Part shown: piece by piece, positions 10,379 to 20,487 of the stretch
Layout: each line of letters opens with the position of its first letter
Position numbering within the stretch: the stretch's first letter is position 1
From: Malikia sp.
GTDB taxonomy: Bacteria; Pseudomonadota; Gammaproteobacteria; Burkholderiales; Burkholderiaceae_C
NCBI RefSeq assembly: GCF_028687635.1
Contig: NZ_JAQTZS010000008.1
Coordinates: 1 to 64,000 of the forward strand
Length of the DNA stretch: 64,000 nucleotides
Reading direction: 5' to 3'
Made by a program: the position numbers and the translations under genes
Notes under the pieces: generated by a model
The model's database searches: none
Told to the model about the DNA's origin: nothing
The model's input: the letters and a program-made list of their open reading frames with translations, nothing else

Positions 10379-13159
10379 TCAGCCCAGCACATGCGCCCAG
10401 AGCGCCTGGACCGCGTCGATCTGCGCCTGCAGCGGCACCGGATCGAACTGGGTCGTGGACTCGTCGAGCCGGGCGCGGTGCTGCAGGTGGCGCAGCTCGC
10501 GGTAGGCGACGGCCGCTGCCTCGCCCAGGCCGGCCGGCAGCAGACCGGCGGCTTCGGCGCGCTGCAGCAGCGCGATGTTGCCGACGTTGCCGCGCAGTTC
10601 GGGATGCTCGGCGCAGGCCGACAGCACCAGGAACTGGACGATGAACTCGACATCGATCATGCCGCCCGGGCTGTGCTTGAGGTCGAAGCGCCCCTCGCGC
10701 AGATGCTGGGCCTCGCGCATGCGTTCGCGCATGACGCGGATCTCGTCCTTGAGCGCCGGGATGTCGCGCGGCGCGGTCATCACGGCTTCGCGCACCGCCT
10801 CGAAACGGTCGACCAGCTCGGGCGCGCCGAGCACGCAGCGCGCGCGCGTGATGGCCTGGTGTTCCCAGGTCCAGGCGGTGTTGCTGCCGCGCTGCTGCTG
10901 GTAGTCGGCGAAGGCGTTGAAGGTCGTGATCAGCAGGCCCGAGTTGCCGTTCGGGCGCAGCGCGGTGTCGATCTCGTAGAGATCGCCCTCGCCGGTCTTG
11001 ACGGTGAGCCAGTTGATCAGCTTGCGCACGAAGGCGGCATAGGCCTCGGGGGCGCGCTCGTCGTCGTCCTCGTAGACGAACACGATGTCGAGGTCGCTGC
11101 CGTAGCCGAGCTCCTTGCCGCCGAGCTTGCCATAGCCGATGATGGCGTGACGCGGGTCCTCGCGGTGGCGCTGCTTGAGGCGCTGCCAGCACCAGCGCCC
11201 GGTCACGCGCAGCACGGTGTCGGCCAGCGCGCTGAGGTCGTCGGCGACCTGCTCGACGCTCAGCACGCCCTCGACGTCGCGCGCCAGGGTGCGGAAGGTC
11301 TCGGCATGGGTGGCACGGCGCAGCAGGTCGAGCAGCGCCTCGTCGTCGTCCTCGCCGGTGGCGGCCAGCGACAGGCGGCGCGCCTCCAGCTCGGATTCGA
11401 ACTGGGCCGGGTCGAAGCGGTCCTCGAACAGCTGGTGGCTGGCGAGCTCGTCGATCACGCCCGGGTGCTTGAGCAGGTAGCGCGCCGGCCACTTGGCGGA
11501 GCCGAAGATGCGCAACAGGCGCTCGTGCACCGAGGGCCGCTCCTGCAGCAAGGCGAGGTAGCTTTCGCGCCGCAGCAACGGTTCGATCCAGTCGGCCAGG
11601 CGCAGCGCGCCCTGCTCGCTGACCTTGCCTTCCTCGATCCAGGCCCCGGTGCGCTGCACCAGGCGCGCCAGCCGCACGCGGGCGTCCTCGCGCAGCGCCA
11701 GCACGCGCGGATGCTCCAGCCACTCGGCGACCTTGGCCGCGAAGGCGGGCGGCAGCTGGGGCAGCACCGACTGCAGGCTTTCGACGCCGCTGCGCGGCTG
11801 ACCATTGCAGCCATTGCCGTTGCAGCCGGCCTGGGCCGACTGACCGAGCAGGGTATCGAACTCCTGTGCGACAAACTCGCGGTGCGCGTCGAGCGCATGC
11901 AGGAAGGCCGGGGTGTCGGCATGGCCCATGGTGGTGGCGATCCAGGCCAGGTCGTCATCGCGCGTCGGCAGGATATGGGTCTGCTGGTCGTCGAGGTACT
12001 GGATCCGGTGCTCGACCCGGCGCAGGAAATCGTAGGCCTCGGCCAGCTGCTGCGCGGTCGCGGCCGACATCAGGTTGGCCCGGGTCACGCGCTGCAGCGC
12101 GTCAAGCGTCGGGCGCTTGCGCAGCTCGGGGAAGGCGCCGCCGCGCACCACCTGCAGCAGCTGGACGGTGAACTCGATCTCGCGGATGCCGCCGCGCGAG
12201 AGCTTGACGTCGTGCGCGCGCTCGGGGTGGCCGGCAGCGCGCTTGGCCGCATGTTCGCGGATCTGGCGGTGCAGGCTGCGCAGCGCATCGAACACGCTGT
12301 AGTCGAGGTAGCGGCGGAACACGAAGGGCAGCACGACGCCACGCAGCTGACCCGCGCTGCCGTCGCGTATTGACGCCAGCGGCGCGACGATCCGGCTCTT
12401 GAGCCAGGCGAAGCGCTCCCACTCGCGACCCTGGACCAGGAAATATTCCTCCAGCGCGCCGAGCGAGACCGCCGGCGGGCCCGAGCTGCCGTTGGGGCGC
12501 AGCATCAGGTCGACCCGGAACACCTGGCCATGCTCGGTGATGTCGCCGACGGTGGCGTAGATGCGCTTGACCGCCTTGGCGAAATACTCGCGATTGCTGA
12601 TGCGGTTGCGCCCGATCGCGTTGCCGGCGGTGTCGCCATCGTTGTCGTAGACGTAGATCAGGTCGATATCGCTCGACACATTGAGCTCGCGGGCACCGAA
12701 CTTGCCCATGCCGACGACCCAGAGCGTGGCGCGCTTGAGCTGTACGCCCTGGGCGGGCGGCACCGACATGTCCTGGAACAGCGGCGCGCCGTGCAGCTCG
12801 TCGAGCTCCTGCTGCGCCTGGATCAGCGCCTGGTCGAGCGCGATCTCGGCCAGCTCGGTCACGGCCAGCGTGACCACGGCCAGCGGGGCCTCGCATTCGG
12901 TATCGATGACCGCCAGGCGTTCGAGCACCAGGTGGCGCAGCACGCGCAGCGCGGAGCCGAGGTCGAGGCCGCGCGCGCGCAGCGTCTCCAGGGTCTGCAG
13001 CATGGTGTCTCGCCGCGGCGCGCCGGGCGGCAGCAGCGCGAGCTCCTGCTCATAGCGGCGCCGGATGCGCTGCACGAAACGGGACTGCCCGGCGGCGCCG
13101 GGATGTTTGACAGCGAATTGCCCCGAAGCGGCGGCATCTGTCGCGTGGTTGACCATCAT
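10379..13159 (-). CDS. glnE: bifunctional glutamine synthetase adenylyltransferase/deadenylase
   Basis: The protein has 926 aa from ATG 13159 (MMVNHATDA), near the family length of about 945. It carries two nucleotidyltransferase domains: GMGKFGARELNVSSDIDL in the N-terminal half (removal of AMP) and GYGKLGGKELGYGSDLD in the C-terminal half (addition of AMP). It modifies a Tyr of GlnA according to PII status. The start lies only 12 nt from the divergent yhdP start, so the promoters of both genes must overlap the neighbouring coding sequence. Confidence 0.96.
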   Translation of the reverse strand: MMVNHATDAAASGQFAVKHPGAAGQSRFVQRIRRRYEQELALLPPGAPRRDTMLQTLETLRARGLDLGSALRVLRHLVLERLAVIDTECEAPLAVVTLAVTELAEIALDQALIQAQQELDELHGAPLFQDMSVPPAQGVQLKRATLWVVGMGKFGARELNVSSDIDLIYVYDNDGDTAGNAIGRNRISNREYFAKAVKRIYATVGDITEHGQVFRVDLMLRPNGSSGPPAVSLGALEEYFLVQGREWERFAWLKSRIVAPLASIRDGSAGQLRGVVLPFVFRRYLDYSVFDALRSLHRQIREHAAKRAAGHPERAHDVKLSRGGIREIEFTVQLLQVVRGGAFPELRKRPTLDALQRVTRANLMSAATAQQLAEAYDFLRRVEHRIQYLDDQQTHILPTRDDDLAWIATTMGHADTPAFLHALDAHREFVAQEFDTLLGQSAQAGCNGNGCNGQPRSGVESLQSVLPQLPPAFAAKVAEWLEHPRVLALREDARVRLARLVQRTGAWIEEGKVSEQGALRLADWIEPLLRRESYLALLQERPSVHERLLRIFGSAKWPARYLLKHPGVIDELASHQLFEDRFDPAQFESELEARRLSLAATGEDDDEALLDLLRRATHAETFRTLARDVEGVLSVEQVADDLSALADTVLRVTGRWCWQRLKQRHREDPRHAIIGYGKLGGKELGYGSDLDIVFVYEDDDERAPEAYAAFVRKLINWLTVKTGEGDLYEIDTALRPNGNSGLLITTFNAFADYQQQRGSNTAWTWEHQAITRARCVLGAPELVDRFEAVREAVMTAPRDIPALKDEIRVMRERMREAQHLREGRFDLKHSPGGMIDVEFIVQFLVLSACAEHPELRGNVGNIALLQRAEAAGLLPAGLGEAAAVAYRELRHLQHRARLDESTTQFDPVPLQAQIDAVQALWAHVLG

Positions 13160-13171
13160 AATTCTCAGCCT

Positions 13172-16100
13172 ATGAATCCAGTATCCAGCCACCCCTCGGC
13201 CATGCTGCGCCTGGCCGCCGGGTTGGCACGCGCCCTGCTCTGGCTGCTGCTGGCAGCCTGGTGCCTGATCGCACTCGGCTGGGGCGCGCTCCATTGGGTC
13301 ATTGTGCCCCGAATCGGCCACTGGAAAGCTGACTTGGAACAAGCCGCCACGCAGGCACTGGGGGTACGGGTGGAGATCGGCGCGCTGCAGGCCGAATCGA
13401 CCAGTGCGGTGCCCCAGCTGACGCTGCTCGACGTGCGCCTGCTAGACGCCCAGGGACGCGAGGCGCTGCGCCTGCCGCGCGTGCTGGGCGCGCTGTCGGT
13501 GCGCTCGCTGCTGAGCGGGGGTTTCGAACAGATCGTGGTCGATGCGCCCGAGCTGGAGCTGCGGCGCCGGGTCGACGGTGTGATCACGGTGGCGGGCATC
13601 GAGCTGTCGGATCGGGGCAGCCCGAGCGAGGCGGCCGACTGGTTCTTCTCGCAGCGCGAGTTCCTGCTGCGCGACGGCCTGCTGCGCTGGAGCGACGAGT
13701 TGCGCCCGCAGGCGCCGCCGCTGGAGCTGCGCGAGGTCAGCCTGCTGGTGCGCAACCCGGGCCGGCAGCATCAGCTGCGACTCGACGCCACGCCGCCGCC
13801 CGACTGGGGCTCGCGCTTCAGCCTGCGCGGGCGCTTTCGCCAGCCGCTGCTGTCGCTGGCCGGCGCGGGCGAGCTGAAGAGCTGGAGCGGCGAGCTCTAC
13901 GGCAACTTCGACGAACTCAAGCTGCAGCGCCTGCGCCAGTACCTGGACCCGGGCGCGCTGCGGGCGATCGAGCTGCAGGACGGCGAAGGCGCGCTGAGCT
14001 TCTGGGCCGAGCTGCGGCGCGGCCAGTGGAGCGGCTTCACGGGTGAGCTGGCGCTGCGCCGGCTCGCGCTGCGGCTCGGCCCCGAGCTGACGCCGCTGGC
14101 GCTGCAGGAGCTGGCCGGCCATGTCGAGCTCAAGCGCCAGGACGGCGAGTTCGAACTCGCGACCGAACGGCTGGCCTTTCGCACCGGCGCAGGCCGGACC
14201 TGGCCGGGGGGCAATCTGCGTTACCGCGAGGCGCGCGCGCCGGACGGGACGCCGCGCGAGCGGCAGCTCCAGGGCGACCGGCTCGACCTGCTGGCGCTGC
14301 ACCAGCTGGCCGAACACCTGCCCCTGCCCGCCGAGGGTCGGCAGTGGCTGGACCGGCTGCGGCCCACCGGGCTGGTCGAACAGCTTGATCTGCAATGGCG
14401 GGCCGGTCAAGCGCCACAGGGCCACTGGAAGGCCGAGGGGCGCGTGAGCGGACTGAGCTTGCGGGCCGGCCCCGATGAATCCGGCGGCATCGGGCGTCCG
14501 GGCCTGAACGGCGCCAGCCTCACGTTCGACGCGACCGAAGCCGGCGGACAGGCTAATCTGCAGCTGGAGCGCGGCGGACTCGACTTCCCGGGCCTGTTCG
14601 AGCAGCCCAGGCTGGACTTCGACCGGCTGCAAACCGAGTGGCAATGGAAAGTAGACGGCGAACGGATCGAGGTCGAGATCCCGCAGCTGAGCTTCGCCAA
14701 CGCCGACGCCGAGGGTCAGGCCAAGGGGCGCTGGCAGACCAGCGATCCGGCCCGCAGCGGATCCAGACGCCGCTTCCCCGGTCAGCTTGAGCTCGACGCC
14801 ACGCTGTCGCGCGCCGATGGCACGCGCGTGCACCGCTATCTGCCGTTGGGCGTGGGCACCGAGGCACGCCACTATGTGCGCGATTCGATCAAGCGCGGCC
14901 GATCGAACGATGCGCAATTCCGGGTCAAGGGCGACCTGTCGGATTTTCCCTTCAGTAAACCTGGTAGCGGCGAATTCAGCGTGCGCGCCAGCCTGAGCGG
15001 GGTCGAGCTCGACTATGTGCCGGCGCTGCGCAACGCCGAGGGCCGACCCGCCTGGCCGGCGCTGAGCCAGGCCGAGGGCGAGCTGCGGATTGACGGTAAT
15101 TCGCTCGCCATCCTGAAAGGCCGGACCCAGGTCGCCGGCCTGCCGCTGCTGCGCGCCAGCCAGGTCGAGGCCCGCATCCCGGATCTGGCCCATGCCCCGC
15201 AACTGCAGATCAAGGGCCAGATCGCCGGTCCGGCGGCCGATGCGCTGGCCTTCGTCAACCGTTCGCCGCTGCTGGGCATGACGGGGCACGCGCTGGAGCA
15301 GACCCGCATCGATGGCCAGACCCAGGTCCAGCTCCAGCTCGACCTGCCGCTCGAACGGCTGGAGAACGCCAAGGTCGATGGCCAGGTGCAGTTTCCCGGC
15401 AACGACATGCAGTTCACGCCCGACACCCCGAAGCTGGCCGGCACCCGGGGCACGCTGCGCTTCAGCGAGCAGGGCTTCAACGTGCCGCAGGCGCGTACCC
15501 AGCTGCTGGGCGGCGAGCTGACTTTCCAGGGGGGCATGGCGCCAGGCCAGGGGGCGGCGGTGAGCTTCCGTGGCCAGGGCAGCGCGAGCGCCACCGGCCT
15601 GCGCCAGGCATCCGAATGGGCGCCACTGGCAACGCTGGGGCAGGTCGCCAGCGGCAGCACCGCCTACCAGGTGCAGCTCGATTTCCAGGGCGCCGCGACG
15701 ACAGTGCTGGTCAACTCCAGCCTGCAAGGGATGGCCATCGCCCTGCCCACCCCGCTGGGCAAGGCGGCTGCCGACAGCCTGCCGGTGCGCTTCGAGATCG
15801 CGCCGCAAGCGGCGTCCGGCGGCCGCTGGCGCGACCTCATGAGCCTGGATCTGGGGCCGCCCGGCCAGCCCATCGTCAGCGCCCGCTACGAGCGCGAGCA
15901 CGAAGGCGAACACACCCGGGTGCTGCGCGGCGCGCTGGCGCTGGGAGCCGAGCGCCCCGCCCTGCCGGCCAGGGGCGTGCAGGCACGGTTCGAGTTCGAC
16001 CAGCTCCCACTCGACGCCTGGCAGGAAGCGCTGGGGGCGGTGGACCGCGCAGCGCCGGCAGCTCCGGCCGGTGCGGCGGGACCTGCTCACCCTTACTGGC

Positions 16101-17245
16101 CCGGCGTACTGGCACTGCGCGCCCGCCGGATCGAGCACGAAGGCCGCAGCTTCCATGACCTGAACCTGAACGGCACGCTGGAGCGCAACGGCTGGCGCGG
16201 CACGGTCGAGGCACGCCAGCTCAAGGGCCGGATCGAATACCAGCCGGCCGACGCCGACTCGCCCGGGCGCATCCAGGCCCGGCTGGAACGCCTGAGCCTG
16301 CCGCACAGCGCCGCCAGCGAGATCGAGCAGCTGACCCAGCAGGTGCCGGTGCGGCTGCCGGCGCTCGACATCGTGGTGCAGGACTTCGAGCTCGGCTCGC
16401 GCAAGCTGGGCCGGCTCGAAATCGAGGCGGTCAATCGCATGCCCGGCCCGGCCCAGCGCGGGGCCGGCAGCGTGTGGCGGCTCGAAAAGCTTAACCTGAC
16501 CCTGCCCGAGGCGCGGCTGCAGGCCTCGGGCAACTGGGCCATCGCGGCGCTGCCCAAGGGCAGCGAGGCCGCGCAACGGCGCACCGCGCTGCAACTCAGG
16601 CTGGACATCAGCGATGCCGGCGCGCTGCTGGCGCGGCTGGGCATGCCGGGCGTGGTACGCGGCGGCCAGGGCAACTTGTCCGGCCAGGTCGGCTGGCTGG
16701 GCTCGCCACTGGCGCTGCATCCCCCCAGCCTGAACGGCGAACTGCAGCTCGACCTCGAGCACGGCCAGTTCCTGCAGGCCGATCCCGGCCTGGCCAAGCT
16801 GCTCGGCGTGCTGAGCCTGCAGGCACTGCCACGCCGTCTGACGCTGGACTTCCGCGACATCTTCAGCCAGGGCTTTGCCTTCGACTCGGTGCGTGGCGAC
16901 GCGCAGATCGTGCAAGGCGTGATCAGCAGCGACAACCTGCAGATGAAGGGCGTCAACGCCGCCGTCTTGCTGGAGGGATCGGCCGATCTCGGCAGCGAAA
17001 CGCAAGACATCACCGCGCTCGTGATCCCCGAGCTCAATGCCGGCGGCGCCTCGCTGATGGCGAGCCTGGTCAACCCGGCCATCGGGCTGGGCAGTTTCGT
17101 GGCGCAATACCTGCTCGGCAAGCCGCTGCAGGCGGCGGCCACGCAACAATTCCATGTCAGCGGCTCGTGGTACGACCCGAAAGTGGAAAAAATGCAGCGC
17201 AATGCCGCTAAGCTACCCAAAAACAATCCAGGAGCACAGCCATGA
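13172..17245 (+). CDS. yhdP: YhdP-family (AsmA-like) envelope protein
   Basis: The protein has 1357 aa. One N-terminal transmembrane segment (about 11-45, LARALLWLLLAAWCLIALGW) is followed by a very long beta-rich periplasmic region with repeated inner/outer strand patterns. An AsmA-like C-terminal segment contains LLGVLSLQALPRRLTLDFRD. YhdP and its paralogues form bridges for phospholipid transport to the outer membrane. An alternative start is Met 11 (13202). It overlaps the next gene by 4 nt (ATGA). Confidence 0.9.
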   Translation: MNPVSSHPSAMLRLAAGLARALLWLLLAAWCLIALGWGALHWVIVPRIGHWKADLEQAATQALGVRVEIGALQAESTSAVPQLTLLDVRLLDAQGREALRLPRVLGALSVRSLLSGGFEQIVVDAPELELRRRVDGVITVAGIELSDRGSPSEAADWFFSQREFLLRDGLLRWSDELRPQAPPLELREVSLLVRNPGRQHQLRLDATPPPDWGSRFSLRGRFRQPLLSLAGAGELKSWSGELYGNFDELKLQRLRQYLDPGALRAIELQDGEGALSFWAELRRGQWSGFTGELALRRLALRLGPELTPLALQELAGHVELKRQDGEFELATERLAFRTGAGRTWPGGNLRYREARAPDGTPRERQLQGDRLDLLALHQLAEHLPLPAEGRQWLDRLRPTGLVEQLDLQWRAGQAPQGHWKAEGRVSGLSLRAGPDESGGIGRPGLNGASLTFDATEAGGQANLQLERGGLDFPGLFEQPRLDFDRLQTEWQWKVDGERIEVEIPQLSFANADAEGQAKGRWQTSDPARSGSRRRFPGQLELDATLSRADGTRVHRYLPLGVGTEARHYVRDSIKRGRSNDAQFRVKGDLSDFPFSKPGSGEFSVRASLSGVELDYVPALRNAEGRPAWPALSQAEGELRIDGNSLAILKGRTQVAGLPLLRASQVEARIPDLAHAPQLQIKGQIAGPAADALAFVNRSPLLGMTGHALEQTRIDGQTQVQLQLDLPLERLENAKVDGQVQFPGNDMQFTPDTPKLAGTRGTLRFSEQGFNVPQARTQLLGGELTFQGGMAPGQGAAVSFRGQGSASATGLRQASEWAPLATLGQVASGSTAYQVQLDFQGAATTVLVNSSLQGMAIALPTPLGKAAADSLPVRFEIAPQAASGGRWRDLMSLDLGPPGQPIVSARYEREHEGEHTRVLRGALALGAERPALPARGVQARFEFDQLPLDAWQEALGAVDRAAPAAPAGAAGPAHPYWPGVLALRARRIEHEGRSFHDLNLNGTLERNGWRGTVEARQLKGRIEYQPADADSPGRIQARLERLSLPHSAASEIEQLTQQVPVRLPALDIVVQDFELGSRKLGRLEIEAVNRMPGPAQRGAGSVWRLEKLNLTLPEARLQASGNWAIAALPKGSEAAQRRTALQLRLDISDAGALLARLGMPGVVRGGQGNLSGQVGWLGSPLALHPPSLNGELQLDLEHGQFLQADPGLAKLLGVLSLQALPRRLTLDFRDIFSQGFAFDSVRGDAQIVQGVISSDNLQMKGVNAAVLLEGSADLGSETQDITALVIPELNAGGASLMASLVNPAIGLGSFVAQYLLGKPLQAAATQQFHVSGSWYDPKVEKMQRNAAKLPKNNPGAQP

Positions 17246-18048
17246 AAGTCGCCGCCATCCAGATGGTCTCGGAAATCAGCGTGGACCACAACCTGGCCCA
17301 GGCGCACCGGCTGCTCGACCAGGCCGCCGCGGCCGGCGCCGAGCTGGCCGTGCTGCCCGAGTATTTCTGCTTCATGGGCCACAACGACCGCGACAAGCTG
17401 CTGCTGGCCGAGACACCTGGGCTGGGCAAGGTGCAGGACTTCCTGTCCGACACGGCGCGCGAGCTCGGCCTCTGGATCGTGGGCGGCACCCTGCCGATGG
17501 CCACCGACGACCCCGAGCGCGCGGCCAATGCCTGCCTGGTCTACAACCCGAAGGGCAAGCTGGCCGCACGCTACGACAAGATCCACCTGTTCCGCTACGA
17601 CAACGGCCGCGAACGCTATGACGAAGCCGCCGCGCTGGCCGCCGGCGAGCAGCCGACCAGCTTCGCGCTGAAGGACCATGGCGGCCAGGACTGGCGCGTG
17701 GGCCTGAGCGTGTGCTACGACCTGCGCTTTCCCGAGCTGTACCGCCAGCTCGGTGCCGACATCATCGTGGTGCCGTCGGCCTTCACGCACACGACCGGCC
17801 AGGCGCACTGGGAGGTGCTGCTGCGCGCCCGCGCGATCGAGAACCAGGCCTACGTGATCGCCAGCGCACAGGGCGGCCTGCACGAGAACGGCCGCCAGAC
17901 CTGGGGCCAGACCCTGATCATCGACCCCTGGGGTCAGATCCTGGGCCAGCACGCGGTCGGCGCCGGCCTGGTGGTCTGCGAACTCGACCCGGCGCGGCTG
18001 CAGTCGGTGCGCCAGCAGTTGCCGGCACTGCAACACCGCAAACTGTGA
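17242..18048 (+). CDS. carbon-nitrogen hydrolase (Nit1/omega-amidase type)
   Basis: The protein has 268 aa of the nitrilase superfamily with the catalytic triad E40 (LPEYF), K113 (YDKIHLF) and C158 (SVCYDLRFPE). Length and the CYDLRFPELYR motif fit Nit1-like deaminated-glutathione amidases or omega-amidases rather than true nitrilases. It starts inside the yhdP stop (ATGA), so it is translationally coupled. A metabolite-repair role is inferred from the family. Confidence 0.88.
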   Translation: MKVAAIQMVSEISVDHNLAQAHRLLDQAAAAGAELAVLPEYFCFMGHNDRDKLLLAETPGLGKVQDFLSDTARELGLWIVGGTLPMATDDPERAANACLVYNPKGKLAARYDKIHLFRYDNGRERYDEAAALAAGEQPTSFALKDHGGQDWRVGLSVCYDLRFPELYRQLGADIIVVPSAFTHTTGQAHWEVLLRARAIENQAYVIASAQGGLHENGRQTWGQTLIIDPWGQILGQHAVGAGLVVCELDPARLQSVRQQLPALQHRKL

Positions 18049-18115
18049 CCCATCTCCCCGCAGCGGCCTGGATAACAACGCGACGCGGAAGCCGAAGCGT
18101 GAGAAAATTTTCCGG

Positions 18116-19378
18116 ATGAATCGCCCGCCCCCGCCATCCACAGCCCCCTCAGCCGGCCCCGAACGCCTGCTCGCAGCCGCCAGACGACACGCACGCCACT
18201 CGGCGCTCGCCGCGAGCGCCCTGCTGCTGGCCGCCTGCAGCACGGTGGATCAGCCACGGCCAGATCGCCTGCCGCCACACTCGGCTGGCGCGTCAACCGT
18301 CCCGAGGGCGCGGATCGCCGTGGTCACGCCACAGAGTTCGCAGGCCTGGCAATGGGCCGACAGCCAGCCGCTGCCGGCGCCGATCGCGCGCGGCAAGAGC
18401 GTCTGGACGCCGGCGCGCTGGAGCGAGCTGCCGGGCTGGGGCTACGACGCCCTGCACGAGGCCTGGAACGCCTGGCTGCGCAGCTGCGAACGGCCGGCGG
18501 CCGGCTTCGGCCCGGTCTGCGCCGAGGTGCGCCAGCTCACGCTGGGCGGCGCCGAGGAACAACACGACTGGCTGATGCGCCGCCTGCAGCCCTACCGCCT
18601 GAGCGCGCCCGCCGGCGAGACCAAGGGCCTGCTGACCGGCTACTACGAGCCGGTCATGAGCGCCAGCCGGCAAGCTGGCGCGGGCTTCGGCGTGCCACTG
18701 TATGGCCTGCCGCCCGGCGTGAGGAACGGATCGGCCTGGTACAGCCGGCAGGAGATGGAGCGCTCGCCGCAGGCACAGGCCGCGCTGCGCGGCCAGGAGA
18801 TCGCCTGGCTGGCCGATCCGATCGACGCGCTGCTGCTGCAGATCCAGGGCTCGGGGCGGCTGACCATCACCGAGCCCGATGGCAGCCGGCGCCAGGTGCG
18901 GCTGGCCTACGCGGGCAACAACGGCCACCCTTACCAGAGCGTGGCGCGCTGGCTGCTCGACCGCAAGCTGATCAGCAGCGGCAGCTGGGAAGCGATCCGC
19001 GCCTGGGCACTGCAGAACCCGCAGCGCGTGCCCGAGATGCTGGCGGCCAACCCGCGCATGGTGTTCTTCCGCGAGGAGCCGCTCGGCGAGCTGGAGGCGC
19101 GCTTCGGCCCGCGCGGCGCGCAGGGCGTGGCGCTGACGCCGGGCCGCTCGATCGCGGTCGACCGCGACAGCATCCCCTACGGCACCCCGGTCTGGCTGCG
19201 CAGCGCCGGCCCGGCGGCACAGTTCGAGAAGCTGGTGCTGGCGCAGGACACCGGCAGCGCGATCGTCGGCGCGGTGCGCGCCGACTACTTCACGGGCTGG
19301 GGCGACGACGCCTACACCCTGGCGGCCGGCCTCAAGCAGCCGCTCGAGCTGTGGGCGCTGTGGCCACGCAGCCAGTAA
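18116..19378 (+). CDS. mltA: membrane-bound lytic murein transglycosylase A
   Basis: The protein has 420 aa. A lipobox LLLAAC with Cys41 follows an Arg/Pro-rich leader that is long for a lipoprotein, so the start may be further in. The MltA domain (KGLLTGYYEPV, IQGSGRL, GNNGHPYQSV) is followed by the 3D domain with three Asp: AVDRDSIPYGTP, LAQDTGSAI and GDDAYTLAAG. It cleaves peptidoglycan glycan strands to 1,6-anhydro ends. Confidence 0.93.
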   Translation: MNRPPPPSTAPSAGPERLLAAARRHARHSALAASALLLAACSTVDQPRPDRLPPHSAGASTVPRARIAVVTPQSSQAWQWADSQPLPAPIARGKSVWTPARWSELPGWGYDALHEAWNAWLRSCERPAAGFGPVCAEVRQLTLGGAEEQHDWLMRRLQPYRLSAPAGETKGLLTGYYEPVMSASRQAGAGFGVPLYGLPPGVRNGSAWYSRQEMERSPQAQAALRGQEIAWLADPIDALLLQIQGSGRLTITEPDGSRRQVRLAYAGNNGHPYQSVARWLLDRKLISSGSWEAIRAWALQNPQRVPEMLAANPRMVFFREEPLGELEARFGPRGAQGVALTPGRSIAVDRDSIPYGTPVWLRSAGPAAQFEKLVLAQDTGSAIVGAVRADYFTGWGDDAYTLAAGLKQPLELWALWPRSQ

Positions 19379-19415
19379 GCCAGGCCCACCAGCGGGCCGC
19401 TACCAGGAGATCGAT

Positions 19416-20471
19416 ATGCGCATAGGCGTGCTCACCGGCGGCGGCGACTGCCCCGGACTCAACGCGGTGATCCGCGCGGTCACCAAGTCGCTGCTGCGGC
19501 AATGCGGCGCCGAGGTGATCGGCATCCACAACGGCTTCGCCGGGCTGATGGGCGAGGCGCCGCAGACCCGGACGCTCGACTGGGACCGCGTCAGCGGCAT
19601 CCTGATGCAGGGCGGCACCATCCTGGGCACCAGCAACAAGGCCAATCCGCTGGCCAGCGAGGCGAGCGCGGCCCAGGCCATGACCAACGCGCGCGCGCTC
19701 GGACTCGATGCGCTGGTGGCGATCGGCGGCGACGGCACGATGGCGATCGCGCATGGCCTGAGCCTGCGCGGCCTGCACATCGTCGGCGTGCCCAAGACGA
19801 TCGACAACGACATCGTGGGCTGCGAGCGCAGCTTCGGCTTCGACACCGCGGTCGCCACCGTGACCGAGGCGATCGAGCGCCTGCAGACCACCGGCCAGAG
19901 CCACGGCCGGGTCATGATCATCGAGACCATGGGCCGCTACGCGGGCTGGATCGCGCTCGAGGCCGGCCTGGCCGGTGCCGCCGACGTGATCCTGCTGCCC
20001 GAGATCGACTACTCGGTCGAGGCGGTGGCCGCGGTCTGCCGCGAGCGCGAGCAGCGCGGCCGCCACAGCCTGATCTGCATCGGCGAGGGCGCCAAGCCGC
20101 GCGGCGGCGCGCTCACGATCGAGCGGCGGGTGACCGACAGCCCGGACCCGATCCGGCTCGGCGGCGTAGGCCACGCGCTGCGCGAGCAACTGCAGCCGCT
20201 GCTGCAAAGCGAGGTGCGCGCGACCGTGCTGGGCCATGTGCAGCGCGGCGGCGCGCCGACACCGTTCGACCGCGTGCTGGCGACCCAGTTCGGCAACGAG
20301 GCGGCGCAGCTGATCATGGCCGGACGCTTCAACCAGATGGTCACGCTGCGGGGCGAGCGCCTGGCCAGCCTGCCGCTGGCCGAGGTCGCGCACCAGTCGC
20401 GCCACGTGCCGGCCGACCATCCGCTGCTGCGCACGGCCAGACAGATCGGGGTGTCGCTGGGGGAGGGCTGA
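19416..20471 (+). CDS. 6-phosphofructokinase (ATP- or PPi-dependent unresolved)
   Basis: The protein has 351 aa. It has GGGDCPGLN at the N-terminus, GGDGT at 104-108 and PKTIDND at 126-132. ATP enzymes of the E. coli type have Gly in both key sites (GGDG and PGTIDND). PPi enzymes have Asp and Lys (GGDD and PKTIDND). This protein has Gly plus Lys, the mixed combination of group III PFKs, so the phosphoryl donor cannot be assigned from sequence. A consensus AGGAG lies before ATG. It starts 37 nt after mltA. Confidence 0.88.
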   Translation: MRIGVLTGGGDCPGLNAVIRAVTKSLLRQCGAEVIGIHNGFAGLMGEAPQTRTLDWDRVSGILMQGGTILGTSNKANPLASEASAAQAMTNARALGLDALVAIGGDGTMAIAHGLSLRGLHIVGVPKTIDNDIVGCERSFGFDTAVATVTEAIERLQTTGQSHGRVMIIETMGRYAGWIALEAGLAGAADVILLPEIDYSVEAVAAVCREREQRGRHSLICIGEGAKPRGGALTIERRVTDSPDPIRLGGVGHALREQLQPLLQSEVRATVLGHVQRGGAPTPFDRVLATQFGNEAAQLIMAGRFNQMVTLRGERLASLPLAEVAHQSRHVPADHPLLRTARQIGVSLGEG

Positions 20472-20487
20472 AGCCCGGGCGGCCAGC

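Noticed and set aside
13442-17155. 1237-codon open frame antisense to yhdP
   Set aside because: GC-rich third positions keep the opposite strand open. The product is low-complexity Gln/Ala/Arg-rich with no domain, while yhdP has clear features.
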